Assembly: GCF_004342485.1 (NCBI RefSeq)
Contig: NZ_SMBU01000009.1
Coordinates: 35,761-99,760, forward strand
Reading direction: 5' to 3'
DNA length: 64,000 nucleotides
Source: Roseateles saccharophilus
GTDB taxonomy: Bacteria; Pseudomonadota; Gammaproteobacteria; Burkholderiales; Burkholderiaceae_C
The notes beneath the pieces are model-generated. The model was given only the letters and a program-made list of their open reading frames with translations, did no database searches and had not been told where the DNA came from. Positions 17,762-29,000 of the stretch are shown here, one piece after another. The position numbers were made by a program, and so were the translations under genes. The first letter of the stretch is position 1. Every line of letters starts with the position of its first letter.

Positions 17762-18703
17762 TCAGTGCATGCGCCGCGGCGACTTCGGCGGCTGCTCGGG
17801 CTCGGGTTCGTCGAAGGCGGGCTCGGCACCTTCCTCGTCCGCCGCGGGCAGGGCCCAGAAGAAGCGGTCGGGGATGACATTGCCCATGCCGGGGCGGAAG
17901 CCCGCGTCCAGCGACTGGTCGAGGAAGGACAGGGCCTCGCTGACGGCCGAGTGCAGCTCGGCGCCGACCGACAGCAGCGCCGCCAGCGCGGCCGACAGCG
18001 TGTCGCCGGCGCCGACGAAGGCGGTCTCGAAGCGCTCGAACTTCTCGCCCGTGATCGGGCCCTGGGAATTGGCCAGCACGTTGTCCACGTACTGGTTGGG
18101 CAGCTGGATGCCGGTCACCAGCACATGCTGGGCCCCGGCCTGGGCGGCGGCGACGGCCAGTTCGCGCGCGGAGGGGCTGCGCTCGCTGTCCCAGTCGGGC
18201 AGCAGGAAGTCGGTCAGCGTCTTGTGGTTGCCCACCAGCACGGCCGTCTGCGGCAGCACCAGTTCGCGCAGCGCGTCCAGGTATTGCTGCTGCTCGTCTT
18301 CGTCGATCCAGGCGACCGAGGGCAGGTAGGTGACCAGGGGCACGTCAGGGTAGTCGCTCAGCACCTCGGCGACCGCGCTGACGCCCTCGGCATTGCCGAG
18401 GAAGCCGACCTTCCAGGCGGTGATGGGCACGTCCTCGAGAATGTGGCGGGCCTGCTCGGCCAGCACGTCGGCGTCGAGGTTGTGGTGCTCGAAGACCTCG
18501 GCCGTGTCGCGCAGCACGATGGCGGTGACGACGGGCAGGCAGTGGGCGCCCATGGCGGCGATGGTGGACACGTCGCCGGCCAGGCCGCCGGCGCCGGAGG
18601 CGTCGCTGGCATTGAAGCTCAGCACGCAGGCCGGCGGCGGGCTCTCCTGCTCGTCTTGGGCTTGATCGACCTCGGGGTCGGCGGGGTGGGATGTTGGGCT
18701 CAT
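17762..18703 (-). CDS. thiD: Hydroxymethylpyrimidine/phosphomethylpyrimidine kinase
   Basis: 313 residues from ATG at 18703 ([11 protein letters not shown]). A short acidic N-terminal extension precedes the ribokinase-like core ([18 protein letters not shown]), and [16 protein letters not shown] carries the anion-hole/catalytic motif. ThiD phosphorylates HMP and HMP-P for thiamine synthesis. The C-terminus adds about 30 acidic, proline-rich residues ([11 protein letters not shown]) not needed by the family. The gene is divergent from rubredoxin. No TPP riboswitch was found in the 159-base upstream region. Confidence 0.92.
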   Translation of the reverse strand: MSPTSHPADPEVDQAQDEQESPPPACVLSFNASDASGAGGLAGDVSTIAAMGAHCLPVVTAIVLRDTAEVFEHHNLDADVLAEQARHILEDVPITAWKVGFLGNAEGVSAVAEVLSDYPDVPLVTYLPSVAWIDEDEQQQYLDALRELVLPQTAVLVGNHKTLTDFLLPDWDSERSPSARELAVAAAQAGAQHVLVTGIQLPNQYVDNVLANSQGPITGEKFERFETAFVGAGDTLSAALAALLSVGAELHSAVSEALSFLDQSLDAGFRPGMGNVIPDRFFWALPAADEEGAEPAFDEPEPEQPPKSPRRMH

Positions 18704-18824
18704 GGGGGTCGTGGCGGTCGCGGCCAAAGAGCTGCCGCAAAGCGTGGAGTCTGCCGCTAAAAGGGTGCTCCTGAGGCCCTGGGCACAGGCGTTTGCCCTC
18801 AGCATTGCGCTCTCGGGCCCTGGC

Positions 18825-18830
18825 TAGAAT
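18825..18830 (+). promoter_or_regulatory. Candidate -10 box for the rubredoxin-pil cluster
   Basis: TAGAAT lies 32 bases before the rubredoxin GTG. No good -35 hexamer sits at 16-18 bases, so this is a weak call. Confidence 0.3.
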
Positions 18831-18862
18831 GATTCGATTGTAGTGAGCAAACTCTGAGCACC

Positions 18863-19036
18863 GTGAGCGAACCCAGTACCTGGATGTGCCTGATCTGTGG
18901 ATGGATCTACGACGAAGCCGCGGGAGATCCCGAGCATGGCATTCCCGCCGGCACCGCCTGGGCGGATGTCGACATGAACTGGGTCTGCCCCGACTGCGGC
19001 GCGCGCAAGGAAGATTTCGAGATGGTGCGCATCTGA
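18863..19036 (+). CDS. Rubredoxin
   Basis: 57 residues from GTG at 18863. Four cysteines in two CxxC(G) knuckles (C9, C12, C42, C45) with the WICGWIYDEAAGDPEHGIPAGTAW-like rubredoxin pattern bind one iron for single-electron transfer. The sequence is close to the canonical family length. Placement just before pilG is conserved in many beta- and gammaproteobacteria, but its functional link to pili is not known. It ends 48 bases before pilG. Confidence 0.95.
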   Translation: MSEPSTWMCLICGWIYDEAAGDPEHGIPAGTAWADVDMNWVCPDCGARKEDFEMVRI

Positions 19037-19084
19037 CTCGGCCCACCGGCCCGGCCCCGAGCTGAAGTTCCGAGGAGACAAGGT

Positions 19085-19474
19085 TTGAACGAGCAAGTTT
19101 CCGCAGCGGCGCCGACCCGCATCCTGGTCATCGACGACAGCAACACCATCCGCCGCAGTGCCGAGATCTTCCTGAAGCAGGGCGGGCACGAGGTGGCGCT
19201 GGCCGAGGACGGCTTCGATGCGCTGGCCAAGCTGGGCGACTTCCATCCCGATCTGGTCTTCTGCGACATCCTGATGCCGCGCCTGGATGGGTATCAGACC
19301 TGCGCCATCATCAAACGCAACCCGCAGTTCTCGGCGGTGCCGGTGATCATGCTTTCGTCGAAGGACGGCCTGTTCGACAAGGCCCGCGGCCGCATGGTGG
19401 GTTCGCAGGACTACCTGACCAAGCCCTTCACCAAGGACCAGTTGCTTCAGGCCGTGCTGCAGCACCGGCCCTGA
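19085..19474 (+). CDS. pilG: Twitching motility response regulator PilG
   Basis: 129 residues starting at TTG 19085, supported by AGGAGA at 19073-19078 six bases upstream. It is a single receiver domain: the DDS acidic pair, phospho-acceptor Asp61 (FCDILMPRLDG), the switch segment MLSSKDG and the KPF lysine are all present. In type IV pilus chemosensory systems PilG acts on the extension motor and cAMP signalling. First gene of pilGHIJ-chpA. Confidence 0.93.
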   Translation: MNEQVSAAAPTRILVIDDSNTIRRSAEIFLKQGGHEVALAEDGFDALAKLGDFHPDLVFCDILMPRLDGYQTCAIIKRNPQFSAVPVIMLSSKDGLFDKARGRMVGSQDYLTKPFTKDQLLQAVLQHRP

Positions 19475-19500
19475 CAAGCAGCCATTGAAAGAGAACTGCC

Positions 19501-19866
19501 ATGAGCATCCACAACATCCTGCTGGTTGACGACTCCAAGACCGAGCTGCACGCGCTGTCGGAGATGCTCGTCAAGCGCGGCTACAACGTGCGCACGGCCG
19601 AGAACGGCGAAGAGGCGATGAAGCGCCTGGCCGAGGCCAAGCCCGACCTGATCCTGATGGACGTCGTCATGCCCGGCCAGAACGGCTTCCAGCTGACCCG
19701 CGCGATCACGCGCGACGAGCGCTATGTCGGCGTGCCCGTCATCATGTGCACGAGCAAGGGCCAGGAGACCGACAAGGTCTGGGGTATGCGCCAGGGTGCC
19801 AGCGACTACGTCGTCAAGCCCGTCAAGGCCGAGGAACTGATCGCCAAGATCAAGGCTCTGGGCTGA
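19501..19866 (+). CDS. pilH: Twitching motility response regulator PilH
   Basis: 121 residues, a stand-alone receiver domain with phospho-acceptor Asp54 (LILMDVVMPGQNGFQ), CTSKGQETDKVWGMRQGA and KPVK. The GQETDKVWG segment is characteristic of PilH. It works opposite PilG, favouring pilus retraction or acting as a phosphate sink. It lies 26 bases after pilG. An 83-base structured repeat separates it from pilI. Confidence 0.94.
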   Translation: MSIHNILLVDDSKTELHALSEMLVKRGYNVRTAENGEEAMKRLAEAKPDLILMDVVMPGQNGFQLTRAITRDERYVGVPVIMCTSKGQETDKVWGMRQGASDYVVKPVKAEELIAKIKALG

Positions 19867-19949
19867 TATGACGAAGCCCCCACGCTCATTCCATTCACTG
19901 CCCCCCGAGGGGGTGCTTCAGCGCCTTCGGGCGGCCGGGCGGCGCTGAC
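19867..19949 (+). repeat. Short intergenic repeat between pilH and pilI
   Basis: It starts right after the pilH stop and ends at the pilI ATG. It contains ACGAAGCCCC resembling the start of copies A and C, the palindrome CCCCCCGAGGGGG, and a 23-bp block (19924-19946) shared with 7993-8015 in inverted orientation. Being inside an operon, it must be transcribed and read through. Confidence 0.6.
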
Positions 19950-20480
19950 ATGGCGAACCGGACGGCACTCCGTGAATTGCAGCAGCGCCTGGCCGAGCGC
20001 ATGCAGGCGGCGCGCGAGCAGACGCTGATCGCGACCTGGCTTGCCGTCGAATGTGCCGGCGTCGGGCTGCTGTTTCCGCTGAAGCAGGCCAGCGAGATCT
20101 TCGCGCCCGTGCCGATCAAGCCGGTGCCCTATGCCAAGCCCTGGCTGGCCGGCGTTGCCAACCTGCGCGGCGGCCTGTTCACGGTGGTCGACCTGGCCGT
20201 CTACCTCGGCCTGCGCGAGCCGGTGCATGGCCGCGGCTTCGCGCCGCAGAGCCGCCTGGTGTCGCTGGGTGCCGACCTGAACCTGAATTGCGCGCTGCTG
20301 GTGGACCGGCTCGCCGGCCTGCGCAGCGACGAGCAACTGCCGCTGGCGGCCCAGCAGCCCGCCGGCCCGCTGCCGCGCTTCGCCGGCGCGCTGCGCCGCG
20401 ACGAGGCCGGGCGTACCTGGCAAGAGATCAATCTCGAAGCATTGTCGCGCCAGGAGAACTTCCTGCATGTCGTCGCCTGA
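19950..20480 (+). CDS. pilI: CheW-like adaptor PilI
   Basis: 176 residues with a CheW fold: LAVECAGVGLLFPLKQASEI, then ANLRGGLFTVVDLAVYLG, the conserved NLRG core that docks receptor and kinase. It should link the receptor PilJ to the ChpA/PilL kinase at the cell pole. The N-terminal helix (about 25 residues) precedes the domain as in other PilI proteins. It lies 72 bases before pilJ. Assignment rests on domain and gene order. Confidence 0.9.
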   Translation: MANRTALRELQQRLAERMQAAREQTLIATWLAVECAGVGLLFPLKQASEIFAPVPIKPVPYAKPWLAGVANLRGGLFTVVDLAVYLGLREPVHGRGFAPQSRLVSLGADLNLNCALLVDRLAGLRSDEQLPLAAQQPAGPLPRFAGALRRDEAGRTWQEINLEALSRQENFLHVVA

Positions 20481-20552
20481 TGCGGACCGCATCAAGACTG
20501 ACAGCCCGCCGCCTGCGTGCGGACATCACGAACATTGAAGGACGAGGGTGAG

Positions 20553-22907
20553 ATGAACCTGCTGGACAAGATCAGGGGAAAGTCCGAAACCGAGGCGCTG
20601 GGGCCGACCCCGCCCGAGCCAATGGACACGACCATCGACACGCGCGGTCCGGGCTTCGACACGACGCGCGCCGCGGAGTCGACGCTGGCGGGTGTCGAGG
20701 GCATGGCCCACGGCGATGTGCCGACGTCCATCATTTCGCAGGCCCTTCCCACCGATCCGGGCCCGGCCAGCGAGTTCGCGCCCAGCACGATGAGCTTCGC
20801 GCCGACGACGCAGGCCGCCGACCCGACCACGGTGCTGGACGGGCAGTCGGCCACCGGTGCCGACAAGCTCGGCGAGCTGTTCGGCCGCCACCGGCAGCGC
20901 GTGCTGACCGGCCTCGTCGTGCTCGGCCTGGTCGGCACGGCCGTCTCGGTCAGCCTGGTGCTGGCGAGCTCCAGCCGCAGCGCGGCCCAGGTGCGCGCGG
21001 CCGGCCAGGCGCTGATGCATTCGCAGCGCATGGCCAAGTCCGTGTCCGCGGCCCTGGTGGGCAACCCGGCGGCCTTCGGTGAGCTGAGGGAGTCGGTGGG
21101 CACGCTCGGCAGCGTCGTCACCAACCTGCGCACCGGCGAGGGCCCGCTGGCCATCGCGCCGGCCGCCGTGCAGCCGACGCTGGAGTCCATCAAGCCCCTG
21201 GTCGAGCGCGCCGAGAAGAACGGCAAGGTCGTGCAGTCGCAGGAAAAGATCCTGACCCAGGTCGGCCAGGCGCTGCGCGCCATCAACCGCCAGTCCAGCG
21301 ACCTGCTGGAGTCCGCCGAGGCTGTGTCGTCGCAGGCGCTGCAGATCGGTTCCTCGGCGGGCGAGGTCTCCGCGGTCGGTCAGCTGGTCATGCTGACGCA
21401 GCGTATCGGCAAGAGCGCCAACGAGTTCCTGACGCAGGAAGGCGTCAGCCCCGAGGCCGTGTTCCTGCTGGGCAAGGACCTGAACTCCTTCAAGCTCATT
21501 ACCGAGGCCCTGATCAGCGGCAGCCCCGAGCTGCGCCTGAACGCCGCGAAGGACCCGCAGCTGAAGGAACGCCTGCAGACCCTGCTGAAGCAGTACGAGC
21601 AGACCCGCACCCAGGCTTCGGCCATTCTGGGCAATCTGCAGGGCCTGGTGTCGGCGCGCGAGGCGCAGACGGCCATCCTGAACGACTCCGAGCCGCTGCG
21701 CAAAGGCCTGGAGCAGGCCGCTGCCGACCTCGAAAAGTCCGGCGGCGCCGGCTGGGGCCTGATCGCCTTCATGGTGCTGTCGCTGATCGCGCTGGTCGCA
21801 GGCGCCATCGGCTTCCTGCGCCTGTTCGTGGCCGACCAGTCCGAACGCGCCGCGCACGCCGAAGCCCAGCGCCGCGAGGCCGAGGCCCAGGAGCAGGAGG
21901 CCAAGCGCGTCAACGACGCCAACCAGGCGGCCATTCTGCGGTTGATGAACGAGCTGTCCACGGTCGCTGAAGGTGACCTGACGCAGCAGGCCACGGTGAC
22001 GGAGGACATCACCGGCGCGATCGCCGACTCGGTGAACTACACGGTGGAGGAGCTGCGCAACCTCGTCGGCCAGGTGCAGACGACGGCGGCCCGCGTGACG
22101 GACACGACCGGAGCGGTGGACCAGACCTCCACCGACCTGCTGGCCGCGTCCAAGGAGCAGCTGCACGAGATCCGCGCGACCGGCGAGGCCGTGCTGGGCA
22201 TGGCGAGCCGAATCACCGACGTGTCCGCGCAGGCGCAGACGACGGCCGAGGTGGCGCGCCAGAGCCGTCAGGCCGCCGAACAGGGCCTGGCCGCGATGCA
22301 GAACAACATCGCCGGTATGAACACCATCCGCGACTCCATCCAGGAGACGTCCAAGCGCATCAAGCGCCTGGGCGAGTCCTCGCAGGAGATCGGCGAGATC
22401 ACGGAGCTGATCTCGGACATTACCGAGCAGACCAACGTGCTGGCCCTGAACGCCGCCATCCAGGCGGCGTCCGCCGGCGAAGCCGGCCGCGGCTTCTCGG
22501 TGGTTGCGGAAGAAGTGCAGCGGCTGGCCGAACGCTCCGGCGACGCGACCCGCCGGATTGCCGCCCTGGTCAAGACCATTCAGACCGACACCCACGACGC
22601 CGTGGCCGCCATGGAGCGCTCGACGCGCGGTGTGGTGGAAGGTACGCAGCTGTCCGACGCGGCGGGCAAGGCGCTGGAAGACATCGACAGCGTGTCGCGC
22701 CAGCTGGACGACCTGATCGTGCGCATCTCCTCGCAGGCCAAGCAGGAGGCCGACCACGCCAACGAGGTCGCGTCCAACATCCAGCACATCTTCGCGGTGA
22801 CCGAGCAGACTTCCGAGGGCACGCGCTCCACGGCCCAGATGGTGCATGAGCTGTCGCGTTCCGCCGAGGCGCTGCGCGCATCCGTGTCCCGATTCAAGGT
22901 CGCCTGA
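20553..22907 (+). CDS. pilJ: Type IV pilus methyl-accepting chemoreceptor PilJ
   Basis: 784 residues from ATG at 20553 ([12 protein letters not shown]), with GAGGG just upstream; an upstream GTG at 20517 is less likely. A cytoplasmic N-terminal stretch of about 110 residues precedes TM1 (about 113-140), a periplasmic PilJ sensing region, TM2 (about 399-427), a coiled coil/HAMP and the MCP signalling domain with the hairpin tip [16 protein letters not shown]. The receptor senses pilus or surface contact. The 110-residue cytoplasmic extension before TM1 is longer than in the Pseudomonas protein. A structured repeat starts directly after the stop. Confidence 0.95.
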   Translation: MNLLDKIRGKSETEALGPTPPEPMDTTIDTRGPGFDTTRAAESTLAGVEGMAHGDVPTSIISQALPTDPGPASEFAPSTMSFAPTTQAADPTTVLDGQSATGADKLGELFGRHRQRVLTGLVVLGLVGTAVSVSLVLASSSRSAAQVRAAGQALMHSQRMAKSVSAALVGNPAAFGELRESVGTLGSVVTNLRTGEGPLAIAPAAVQPTLESIKPLVERAEKNGKVVQSQEKILTQVGQALRAINRQSSDLLESAEAVSSQALQIGSSAGEVSAVGQLVMLTQRIGKSANEFLTQEGVSPEAVFLLGKDLNSFKLITEALISGSPELRLNAAKDPQLKERLQTLLKQYEQTRTQASAILGNLQGLVSAREAQTAILNDSEPLRKGLEQAAADLEKSGGAGWGLIAFMVLSLIALVAGAIGFLRLFVADQSERAAHAEAQRREAEAQEQEAKRVNDANQAAILRLMNELSTVAEGDLTQQATVTEDITGAIADSVNYTVEELRNLVGQVQTTAARVTDTTGAVDQTSTDLLAASKEQLHEIRATGEAVLGMASRITDVSAQAQTTAEVARQSRQAAEQGLAAMQNNIAGMNTIRDSIQETSKRIKRLGESSQEIGEITELISDITEQTNVLALNAAIQAASAGEAGRGFSVVAEEVQRLAERSGDATRRIAALVKTIQTDTHDAVAAMERSTRGVVEGTQLSDAAGKALEDIDSVSRQLDDLIVRISSQAKQEADHANEVASNIQHIFAVTEQTSEGTRSTAQMVHELSRSAEALRASVSRFKVA

Positions 22908-22910
22908 TGA

Positions 22911-23047
22911 AGCGCCCCTCGTCCAGTCTTGCCGCGCTGAACGCGGGCAATCCCGACCGGTCCCCCGAGGGGACGGCGATGCATGCGGCGTTGAGCCGCA
23001 CGGACATCGCCTGCGGGCCGGCTTGGGGCGGCCCTGCGCCGGTCCGC
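22911..23047 (+). repeat. Dispersed structured repeat, copy C (shortened, between pilJ and chpA)
   Basis: It begins three bases after the pilJ stop and runs to within five bases of the chpA ATG. It retains both variable hairpins: TTGCC-GCG-CTGAA-CGC-GGGCAA (22929-22950), and GGCGATG/CATCGCC (22975-23011) with an inner TGCGGC/GCCGCA stem. The conserved GGGCCGGCTTGGGGCGGCCC block (23015-23034) is also kept. The middle module of copies A and B (about 85 bp with two fixed hairpins) is missing. Confidence 0.88.
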
Positions 23048-23051
23048 CGCA

Positions 23052-26000
23052 ATGCAACCGTTTCAGCCGCTCACTGACATGGACAGCTCCTTGCGAGACG
23101 CCGAACTCCCGGCCGACCTCAGCCCCCTGGCCTGGGTGCAGGAGGAATTGCGCCGGTCACTGGAATCGGTGCACAAGACCTTGCGCCGCCTCGTGCGCGA
23201 CGGCGCCGACAACCGGGTCACGGCCTTCGGTGCCGACACCCAGCCCAGCCCGCCGCTGCAGCAGGCCGCGGCCCAGCTGCACCAGGTCAGCGGCGTGCTG
23301 TCCCTCGTCGGCCTGCCGGCGGGCGCCAGCGTGCTGCGCGCCGCCGAGGTCGCGGTCGAGCGCCTGGCCCAGCATCCGCTGGAGGTCGAGTCCGGCACCG
23401 TCGACATCATCGAGCGCGCCGACTTCGCGCTGCTCGCCTATGTCGCCCGGCTGCTGGCCGGCAACAAGACCTCGCCGCTGGCCCTGTACCCGAGCTACCG
23501 CGACCTGCAGCAGCTCAACGGCATCGAACGCATCCACCCCGCCGACCTCTGGCCCTACGAATGGGCCTGGCGCAGCCTGCCGCTGGAGGCCGACGTCGCG
23601 CCGCGTTCCCCCGAGGCCGTGCGCGCGCCCTTCGAGGCAGCGCTGCTGCGTCAGATGCGCGAGCCCAGCCCGGCGCATGCCGCCAACCTGTCCGGCCTGT
23701 GCGCCGGCCTGGCCGCCGCATTGCCGGCCGGTAACGGCCGCACGCTGTGGCAGCTGGCCGCCGCCGTCTTCGAGGGCCAGGCCCTGAAGCTGCTGGGCAG
23801 CGACGCCTACACCAAGCGCCTGGGCTCCAAGCTGCTGCACGAGCTGCGCCTGGTGGGCCAGGGCGAGCAGGACGATCCGCAGCGCGACCGTCTTGCCCAG
23901 GACCTGCTGTTCTTCTGCGCGCAGTGCCGCGTCACGCCAGGTGTCGGCCCGCGCCTGACGGCTGTGCACGAGGCCTACCGCCTGACCGACGAGCAGGCCG
24001 GCAATTACGAGGATGCCAGCCTTGGCCGTATCGACCCCGCCTGGGTCGCCCAGGCCAAGCGCCGCGTGCTGGCCGCCAAGGACAGCTGGTCCAGCGCCGC
24101 CGAGGGCGACCAGCATCGCCTGGCCAGCCTGGACGAGCAGTTCGCCGCCCTCGCCGAATCCTTGACCCGCCTCTTCCCCAGTGGTGAGGTGCTGGCCCAG
24201 ACGCTGCAGCGCGCCGTCGTCGCGACGCTGCGCTCGCGCACCACGCCCCCGCCGGCCCTGGCGATGGAGGTCGCTACCAGCCTGCTCTATGTCGAGGCCG
24301 CGCTGGAAGACGCCGCCTTCGACCAGCCCGAGCAGGCCGACCGCGTGCGTCGCCTGGCGCGCCGTGTCGAGGCCGTCGCCCATGGCCAGCCGGCCGAGCC
24401 GCTGGAAGACTGGATGGAGGACCTGTACCGCCGGGTCTCCGACCGCCAGACCCTGGGCAGCGTCGTGCACGAGCTGCGCGCCAGCCTGTCCGAGGTCGAG
24501 AGGCAGTGCGACGAATACTTCCGCAATCCGACCCAGCGTGAGCTGCTGATCCCCGTGCCCGGCCAGCTGCAGGCCATGCGCGGCGTGCTCAGCGTGCTGG
24601 GCCTGGACCAGGCGGCCCTGGCCACCGTGCGCATGCGTGACGAGGTCGACGGCCTCGCCAATACCGAGATCGACTTCGAGCGCGCCGGCGCCAAGGGCGT
24701 CTTCGAGCGCCTGGCCAACAACCTCGGCGCCCTGGGCTTCCAGATCGACATGCTCAGCGTGCAGCCGGCCCTGGCCAAGCGCATGTTCCAGTTCGACGAG
24801 AGCACCGGGCGGCTGGACGCCGTCATGGGCCGCCGCGAAGGCGCCGTCGAGCTGCCCGACTTTGTGGCCAGCGGCTTCCAGGCCGACCTCGAACCCGAGG
24901 CGGCACCGGCGTTCGCGCACGAGGCGACCCAGCCTCTGCGCGTGGACCTGGGCTCGCTGGAGCTGCCCGACCTCAGCCTGCCCGACGTCGACCTGTCGCA
25001 GCCGGTGGCCGCGCCTGTGCCGGCTCCCGTGCCGCCAGTGCCAGCACCCGCTGCGCCAGCCGTCGCCGAGCCCAGCGTGGCCGACGACCCGGAGATGCGC
25101 GAGATCTTCCTGGAAGAGGCCGACGAGGTCATCGCTAACGCCCGCGCCGCGCTCGAGGCGCTGCGCTCGGAGCCGGCCGATCACGCCCAGCTCACCATCG
25201 TGCGCCGCGCCTTCCACACGCTCAAGGGCAGCGCGCGCATGGTCGGCCTGAACGACTTCGGCGAAGGCGCCTGGGCCTGCGAGCAGCTCTACAACGCCCG
25301 GCTCGCCGAGGCCCATCCCCACGCCGATGCGGCGCTGGCAGGCTTCACGGCCGAGGCGCTGGATTATTTCGCCCATTGGCGCGAGCAGATCGCCGGCACC
25401 GTGCCCGGCCACAGCCTGCCCGACCCGCTGCGCCGCAGCGCCGATTCGCTGCGCCTGCAGGGCCAGCCGCTGGCGCTGGACTGGCCGGCCGCCGAGGCAC
25501 CGGCCGAGCCGGTGCAGCCCGCCGAATCCCTGGCCGAGGCCCTGCCGGTGGCCGAGACCGTCGAGGCTGCCGCGCCGCTGGACCTCGGCTTCGCCGACAC
25601 GCAGCCGCCGCCGGTCGAAGAGGTGGTGCCGCTGGAGCCCGACTTCGTCCTCGAGCTCGCCGCGCCGGCCGCCGCGGCCAGCCCGGCCGAGCCCGCCCGC
25701 GCCGAGCCCGTGCTGTCGCTGGACTTCGGCGCCACCGAGCTGCTGCCGGACACCCACGCGCCGACCGAACCCCTGCCGCTGGCGCCGGCCGTCCCGCACG
25801 AGGAAGCGCCGCTGCCCAGCCTCGGCGTCGAGCTCGACCTCGGCGAGCTGCCCGAAGTGGCCGAGGTCATCGAGACCCCGGCCCTGCCCGACGACGAGCC
25901 GACGCTGCAACTGCACGTGCCGGAGCACGAGCACCTGCACGCGGCCGAGCCTGTTGCCGCGGCTGAAGCGGCGCCGCTGCTCAGCCTGGTCGAGCCGGTG

Positions 26001-29000
26001 GCGCCGACCGAGCCCGAGCCTGCGCCGGTCGACCCCGACGAGGGCTTCAAGCTCATCGGCCCGCTGCGCATCAGCATCGCGCTGTTCAACATCTTCCTGA
26101 ACGAGGCCGACGAGCTGTCGCGCCGGCTCTCCATCGAGCTGGCCGAATGGGCGTCCGAGCTCAGCCATCCCGTGCCTGCCAGCAGCGAGGCCCATGCCCA
26201 CAAGCTGGCCGGCAATGCGGCCACGGTCGGCTACGACGAGCTGTCGGCCCTGGCCCGCGAGCTGGAGCACACGCTGGGCCGCGCCCAGCGCGCCGTGCGC
26301 TACGAGGAGGCCGATGCCGAGCTCTTCCTGCGTGCCGCCGACGACATCCGCCGCCTGTTGCATCAGTTCGCCGCCGGCTTCCTGAAGCCGCACGACCCCG
26401 AGGTCATCGAGCGCCTGCATGCCTACGAGCCGCAGGAAGAGCCGCTGACCGCCGCGGCGCCGCTGGACGAGCTGTCGCTGCCCGCCGCCGCTCACGGCTT
26501 CCTTGCCGAAGAGCCCGCTCTGCCGGCCCACATCGTGGCGGCCGTGCCCGAGCCTGAACCCGAACCCGCGCTTGTGCCCGAGCCGGTCAGCCAGGCCGCC
26601 GCGCCCGCCGAGCCGCCCCCTGTGGCCGAACCGGTGGCGCTGCTCGAGGCGGCGGCCGAGGCCGAGCCCGAAGCGGGCCTGCCCGACAACATCGAGCCCG
26701 ACCTCTACCCGATCTTCGAGGAGGAAGGCCGCGACCTTCTGCAGCATCTGCACGGGGCGCTGCGCGAATGGCTGGCCGAGCCTGCCGACCTGGGCCGCTC
26801 CGACGCCTGCATGCGGGCCCTGCACACCTTCAAGGGCGGTGCCCGCCTCGCCGGCGCGATGCGCCTGGGCGAGCAGGCCCACCACCTGGAGTCGTCCATC
26901 GAGGCGCTGCTGCGCGCCGGCAGTGCCGACTTCGGCCAGGTCGAGGCCCTGCAGCACGAGGGCGACGCCCTCGAGCATGCCTTCGAGCAGCTCGGCCGCA
27001 GCCTGATGGCGCCGGCAGCTGCCGCGCCCGTGGCCGCACCGGTACCGGCGCCCGCCGTGGCCGCCGAACCCAGGCCCGAGCCGCTGGCCCGCTTCGCCAC
27101 GCCGGCCCCGGTGGCCGACGCGGCGGCAGCCGAGCCGAGCCGCGAGATCGACTGGAGCCGCTTCACCGACACCGCCGAGATCGAGCCCGGCAGCGACAGC
27201 CTCGCCATCGGCCAGGCCCAGGTCCGCGTACGCGGCAGCCTGTTGGAGCGCATGGCCACCCAGGCCGGCGAGGTCAGCATCCGCCGTGCGCGGATGGAGT
27301 CCGAGCTGACCCAGATGAAGGGCGCCCTGCTCGACCTGGACGACAACCTGGAGCGCCTGCGCGCCCAGCTGCGCGAGCTGGACCTGCAGGCCGAGGCCCA
27401 GATGCATGCCCAGCAGGAGCTGGCGCAGCAGGGTGGCCGCGAGTTCGACCCGCTGGAGTTCGACCGCTACACCCGCTTCCAGGAACTGACCCGCATGCTG
27501 ACCGAGTCGGTCGGCGACGTGGCCACGCTGCAGCGCGCGCTGGGCCGCAGCGTGCAGTCCGGCGAAGACGAGCTGGCCGCGCAGTCGCGGCTGACCCGCG
27601 AACTGCAGGACGACCTGCTGCGCACCCGCCTCGTGGAGTTCGACTCCATCGGCGAGCGCATGCACCGTGTCGTGCGCCAGGCCGGCCGCGACACCGGCAA
27701 GCAGGTCAGGCTGGAGATCAGCGGCGGCCATACCGAGCTGGACCGCTCGGTGCTGGAGCGCATGTCCGGCGCCTTCGAGCATCTGCTGCGCAACAGCGTC
27801 AGCCATGGCATCGAGACGCCCGAGCTGCGCACGGCGGCGGGCAAGGATGCGACCGGCACGCTGCGCATCGAGGTGCGCCAGCACGGCAACGAGGTGCTGC
27901 TGAACTTCGCCGACGACGGCGCCGGCCTCAACCTCGCCCGCATCCGCGAGCGCGGCCTGCAGTTGGGCCTGATCGCGCCCGACGCCGAGCCCGACGAGGC
28001 CCAGCTCAAGCGCCTGATCTTCGCGCCCGGCTTCTCCACGGCGAGCCAGATCACCGAGCTCAGCGGGCGCGGCATCGGCATGGACGTCGTGCGCGCCGAG
28101 GTCGGCACGCTCGGCGGCAGTATCGAGACGGCCTCCATGGCCGGCGAGGGCACCAACTTCCTGCTGCGCCTGCCGCTGACGACGGCGCTGACGCAGATCG
28201 TGCTGCTGAAGAGCGGCGACCAGGTCGTCGCCGTGCCGGCGGCGCTGATGGAGTCCGTCCAGCGCGTGCCGGTCGACGCGGTCGAGGCGGCCTATGCCAC
28301 CGGCAAGCTCAAGCATGGCGGCGCCGAGCTGCCCTTCTATTGGTTGGGCGGCCTGCTCGGCAGCCACGGCCGCGGCCACACGCATGGCAAGCACGCGCCG
28401 GTCGTGCTGGTGCGCAGCGCCCAGGCCGCGCTGGCCCTGCACGTCGACGAGGTCATCGGCAACCAGGAAGTCGTCGTCAAGAACCTCGGGGCCCAGCTCA
28501 ACCGCGTGCCGGGCCTGGCGGGCATCAGCTTGCTGGCCTCGGGCGATGTGGCGCTGATCTACAACGTCGTCGCGCTGGCCGACTGGTACGGCATCGACGC
28601 CCAGGCCCGCCTTGCGGCGGCCCATGCGCAGTCGCTGTCGGCCCAGCCGGTCGCGCCGGTGGCCGAGGAGGTCGCGCAGGCGCCGCTGGTGATGGTGGTC
28701 GACGATTCGCTGACCGTGCGCCGCGTCACCCAGCGCCTGCTGGAACGCGTCGGCCTGCGCGTGATGCTGGCCAAGGACGGTCTCGATGCGATGGAGAAGC
28801 TGGCGGGCGACGAACTGCCGGCCGTGGTGCTGTCGGACATCGAGATGCCGCGCATGGACGGTTTCGACCTGGTGCGCAATATGCGCGCCGACTCGCGCCT
28901 GGCCGGCCTGCCGGTCATCATGATCACGTCGCGCATCGCACAGAAGCACCGCGACTACGCGGCCCAGCTCGGCGTCGAGCATTACTTGGGCAAGCCCTAT

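Noticed and set aside
18704-18862. TPP riboswitch upstream of thiD
   Set aside because: The thi-box consensus (CUGAGA and the paired GAUC region) is not present in the divergent gap.
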